This document shows positions 60,902-64,000 of a stretch of 64,000 nt of DNA, piece after piece. The translations under genes and the position numbers were made by a program. Each line of letters opens with the position of its first letter. Positions within the stretch are counted from its first letter, which is position 1. Source of the DNA: Oscheius tipulae (lineage: Eukaryota; Nematoda; Chromadorea; Rhabditida; Rhabditidae); NCBI GenBank assembly GCA_037178975.1, contig JASJZH010000006.1, positions 4,774,001 through 4,838,000 of the forward strand, read 5' to 3'. The notes below the pieces were generated by a model. That model saw nothing but the letters and a program-made list of their open reading frames with translations. It searched no databases and was not told the DNA's origin.

Positions 60902-62919
60902 ATGTACAATGTCGCCTCCGGTTGCCACCCAAACTGGGTTTCTTTGCTTTGGGTTTTATGCCTTGATTCATCTCGTGCGAGTGAATTTTGTTTTAAGATT
61001 TTATGTAAGACGCATAATTGTGATATTTATTCTTCTTTGTAGCTTCCAACTCTTTTCTTGTGATATACACAAAGCCCTCTTAGAGCAATTGTCTAGTATT
61101 TATAATGTCATCCACCATCTAATAAATTCACTTCTGCCAAGCTTAACAAAAAAAGTTTTATCGAAAAGTGAAGAAAATTGACAGTAGCAATCTGAAAATT
61201 GTATCATACGAGTCGCTCATTCCATAGGACGAGCGAATATGAACTACTAGGGAAGCGGCGAGTTCCCCCCCCACAGTGTTTTTCAGTAATTCGTCAAAAT
61301 CCAAACATGATTTTGGAACGAAAGCTGATTTTTCAAATTTTCCTTCTACATTCTATGAAATGCTGTCTACGTACCGGATAGGGCAAATTTGGGTTCTTTC
61401 ACTGTTTTGATAGTCGGTACTTTTACCTTCCAAAGGGTTCGATCTGGCAGTTCGCTTCAACTTACAGGTCTGCACGCTATTGATTGCGTCAGTGCTAAAA
61501 TCTCAATCCTACAGATTTTTTAACAAAGGACATTTATATGGGTAATGACTATTTCCCCAGAATTTCATACAGGAAAAGTGCACCAAATTCCCACCGCGAG
61601 AAAATTAAGAGTCCCAAAATGTACAAGCACAAGATAGCATGACTTACATCAAACCGTTACGTCAAAACATAACATCCTATTGTTTGAAAGGATGTCCGTG
61701 TCGCCTGACGCACTTGTCTCCCCATTAGAAAATCTTTATTGTGGTGTTGACTGACCGTCCAGATAACCAGTGATTTCCCGCACCAAACTGATAACTTTGC
61801 GTCTTGGAACTTTGACTTGTCATTAATGCTTTCAATCGTAAAGTTCACAAATCCTAGGTACGGTAGAGAGACGGTCTATCTCATGCTACAAACCGCAAGA
61901 TGATAATCCAAATCCGTTGATGAACAGTTGAAGAGTCTAATCGAATTACCGAAGGATTCCCCAACGGTCTGATGCAACGCGAGAGAGGACTTACAAGCCG
62001 GCAGAATGTGGAAAACAATATGTTATTCCTCAATGACTGTATTTGCCCTATGTCTATTTTGAGCACTGCTGATGTAAAGCCATTTTTATATTGCAAGTGG
62101 TAAATACGGGTGTGGTCCCCTCACGAGCTGAACAATGAGCTATTGTTAGAGTTCCACAGTTCTGATGCAATGTTTCTGTAAAAATAGTAAGACAGTTTTC
62201 TTCCGACGTAGACAATTACCAGTAGCAAAATGCTGTGATTTGTTGGTATAGCTCGACTACTGAAATAATAGTCAAGCAAACAAACTAGACAAACTTGTAT
62301 TAAAACTTGATTCACAAAACGTTAAACGATCTGCAAATCCCTGTACCATAAGAATATGCATCCTAAGGGCATGTAGGAAGATGTCCTGCAGACAGCTGTA
62401 GTTAAAAAAAACCAACTCGGCTGTTGGATTTCTGGTATCTGGAAGTTTGTCTTCAGAGCTCGTAAAGCTGTTTATTTGCAGTGTGAATCCAATAGTAAAT
62501 ACATAACCTCTGTTTTACAAAACTATTTTTATTTTCACTGAACTAACAAAAGACAGTTATTAAGGTGTATTTATACAGCTATAGAGGAACAGAGGGCACT
62601 TCGACATTGTGCTTAGATTCAGTCTTGTAGAAGATAAGGCTAGCTAACTTTAAGTAAAACGATCTTTCATATCTGTCTGTTGATCAGAAAACAACGCGTT
62701 GGCGTTGCTTTCTAAACCAGCGTCTTCTTTGTTTGCCGAACCTAGTACGAAGAATTTGCCGTTACTAGGCCAATCTCTTCTAAGCTGTCAGCTGTTTACT
62801 TTTGAATCACTTCTACCCACGTGTGTATTTGGTTCCTTGGCAGAAGGCTTTTCCCTTGGAACACTGAGGCTGATGCAATAGCGCGATGGCCGCAGTCAGG
62901 CCCCTCCCCTTCTGCCACA
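60902..62919. other. RME-1 3' UTR and intergenic region
   Basis: After the RME-1 3' UTR (AATAAA at 61121-61126) about 1.8 kb holds only short, unsupported frames on both strands and no recognisable repeat. Confidence 0.5.
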
Positions 62920-62927
62920 TATATAAG
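62920..62927 (+). promoter_or_regulatory. TATA box of the ChaC gene
   Basis: TATATAAG is preceded by a C-rich CCCCTCCCC element and followed about 130 bp later by a GGATTTCAG acceptor at about 63060, just before the ATG. The layout suggests a promoter, then trans-splicing or a spliced 5' leader. Confidence 0.5.
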
Positions 62928-63076
62928 TGTTGTCGACACTTTCCTCATCCATCATCGTACGGTTCAAAATGTCAATTATATTTCCTGGGCATTGACACTT
63001 TCTATTGTCCTTCCACGACTTTTTCTTTCATCTCGCTATATCAGTAACTTTCGGATTTCAGCAATCGCTAGGCACC

Positions 63077-64000
63077 ATGCATTACCATACCAAGTCAAAA
63101 GAGCCGCATCTCTGGGTTTTTGGCTATGGATCACTCATTTGGAATCCAGGATTCGGATACGAAAAGTCTCACAAGGCATATGCACAAGGTTTCGCTAGAA
63201 GGATGTACCAAGGAAATACCTACCATCGCGGAGACCTATCTTTGGTGAGTTATGGTTCGGTATACTTTCGATCCCTCGCTTCTAACTGTCCTCACTAATT
63301 CCGAAACAGGTAAAACAATTGAGCCTCTTTTTCCCAGGCACTTTTCGTATAGTCGTTGCTAGCAGCTGTTTTCGGCGCTTTGGCCTGCAGCGTTGATTAT
63401 TCCTCGGGGGTTCCCCGTTGCTCTCATGCACTAGCTAAGTTATAGGAAGTAAAAAGTTTTTCTAGTGATGCTCTCTGAAAACGAAGGTAAATGATTCTCC
63501 GATATCTTCAACTTTGGACTGTATGACGCAGTTTCTGGACGGTTCGGAAACTTCGCGCACTCTCCCGATGAGTATCATTCTGGTTCGGTAAACAGACGAC
63601 TACCTTTTTGCCAATATACGTAGGGCCTTTTGCGTAGTGCATTCTTAAGTGCGCCTTTCGATGAGCTTCATCCCATCACGTGCTTCGCATGCGCTACCAA
63701 CTAATGGGCCACATGTCTGCTCCCACAGACATACCCTCGGAAACAATGTTTAAAACCAAATGTTTTTCAGCCGGGACGTGTAGCTACCCTGATCGAGCAC
63801 CCAACGTCATCAACTAATGGCATTGTCTTCCGAGTTAGCGGAGCAAACAGTATAATGAAGGCAGTGTCGCACCTGAAAGAGCGCGAGTTAAGTCTTCGGG
63901 GAGACAATGTCTGACTGCAAAATTTTTAGTTGGACAACGGCTATGAATTCATCTGGGTCACCGTGCAAGCCGTTCTCGACAATGGCAGCGTCGCGAAAGT
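63077..64000 (+). CDS. ChaC-type gamma-glutamylcyclotransferase (5' part, cut by window end)
   Basis: ChaC enzymes cleave glutathione to 5-oxoproline and Cys-Gly in the cytosol. Exon 1 (63077-63244) encodes WVFGYGSLIWNPGF, the substrate-binding YGSL loop, then the family block YQGNTYHRGD. After a 526-nt intron, exon 2 (from 63771) reads PGRVATLIEHPTS and GIVFRVSG, also diagnostic. Exon 2 meets an in-frame stop near 63911. The family-like text resumes at 63930 (LDNGYEFIWVTVQ), so a further splice is required. The only obvious GT-AG pair that keeps frame is 63909-63929, just 21 nt. The gene runs off the right edge with about half of the protein still missing. Confidence 0.85.

Overview
The window looks like nuclear DNA of a nematode, probably a free-living chromadorean related to Caenorhabditis at the protein level. 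Coding regions are broken into many small exons joined by very short introns (most 31-45 nt) with strong TTTTCAG acceptors. The same acceptor often sits directly in front of a start codon, as expected for spliced-leader trans-splicing, and genes are packed in short same-strand clusters. Several products match worm proteins closely: EGL-8, GAR-3, RME-1 and IFE-3-type eIF4E. I assembled exon chains by eye from reading frame, splice consensus and family knowledge, so boundaries may be off by one or two bases. Species is not determined.

Layout, left to right. 0-12.9 kb: a weak gene fragment, an SLC17-like MFS transporter (+), a secreted Asn/Gly/Tyr-rich protein (+), eIF4E (-), then about 6.3 kb with no recognisable gene, pyrimidine-rich in places. 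12.9-20.3 kb: phospholipase C-beta (egl-8, +). 21.0-25.5 kb: three minus-strand genes in the order CNPPD1-like cyclin, flavin monooxygenase and a 74-residue single-granulin protein that is too finely split to appear as one open frame. 26.4-30.3 kb: an acidic/RGG-box protein (+) and a PLD3/4-like type II membrane phospholipase D-family protein (+). 32.1-34.0 kb: an EF-hand-like domain fused to a His/Ser-rich repeat tail (+). 35.4-38.9 kb: class III alcohol dehydrogenase followed by PP5 phosphatase on the minus strand, with operon-type spacing. 39.6-42.4 kb: a fibronectin-III single-pass membrane protein (+). 42.4-47.5 kb: no recognisable gene. 47.5-50.6 kb: muscarinic receptor gar-3 (+). 51.0-54.4 kb: a membrane protein with two vWA domains (-). 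54.7-60.9 kb: EHD/RME-1 (+) with candidate alternative 5' exons. 63.1 kb to the end: start of a ChaC gamma-glutamylcyclotransferase (+), cut by the window edge.

Together these are ordinary eukaryotic housekeeping and neuromuscular genes. GAR-3 and EGL-8 belong to the same Gq-coupled acetylcholine signalling pathway in worms. ADH5 and ChaC both act in glutathione metabolism. I found no prokaryote-type system, CRISPR array, rRNA, convincing tRNA or intact transposon. The most unusual items are the very short introns, an ADH5 intron whose acceptor reads CAT instead of CAG, two probable GC-AG introns, the granulin mini-gene, the EF-hand/His-rich fusion, the double-vWA membrane protein, and the modular phase-1 5' exons plus a 36-nt cassette exon of RME-1.
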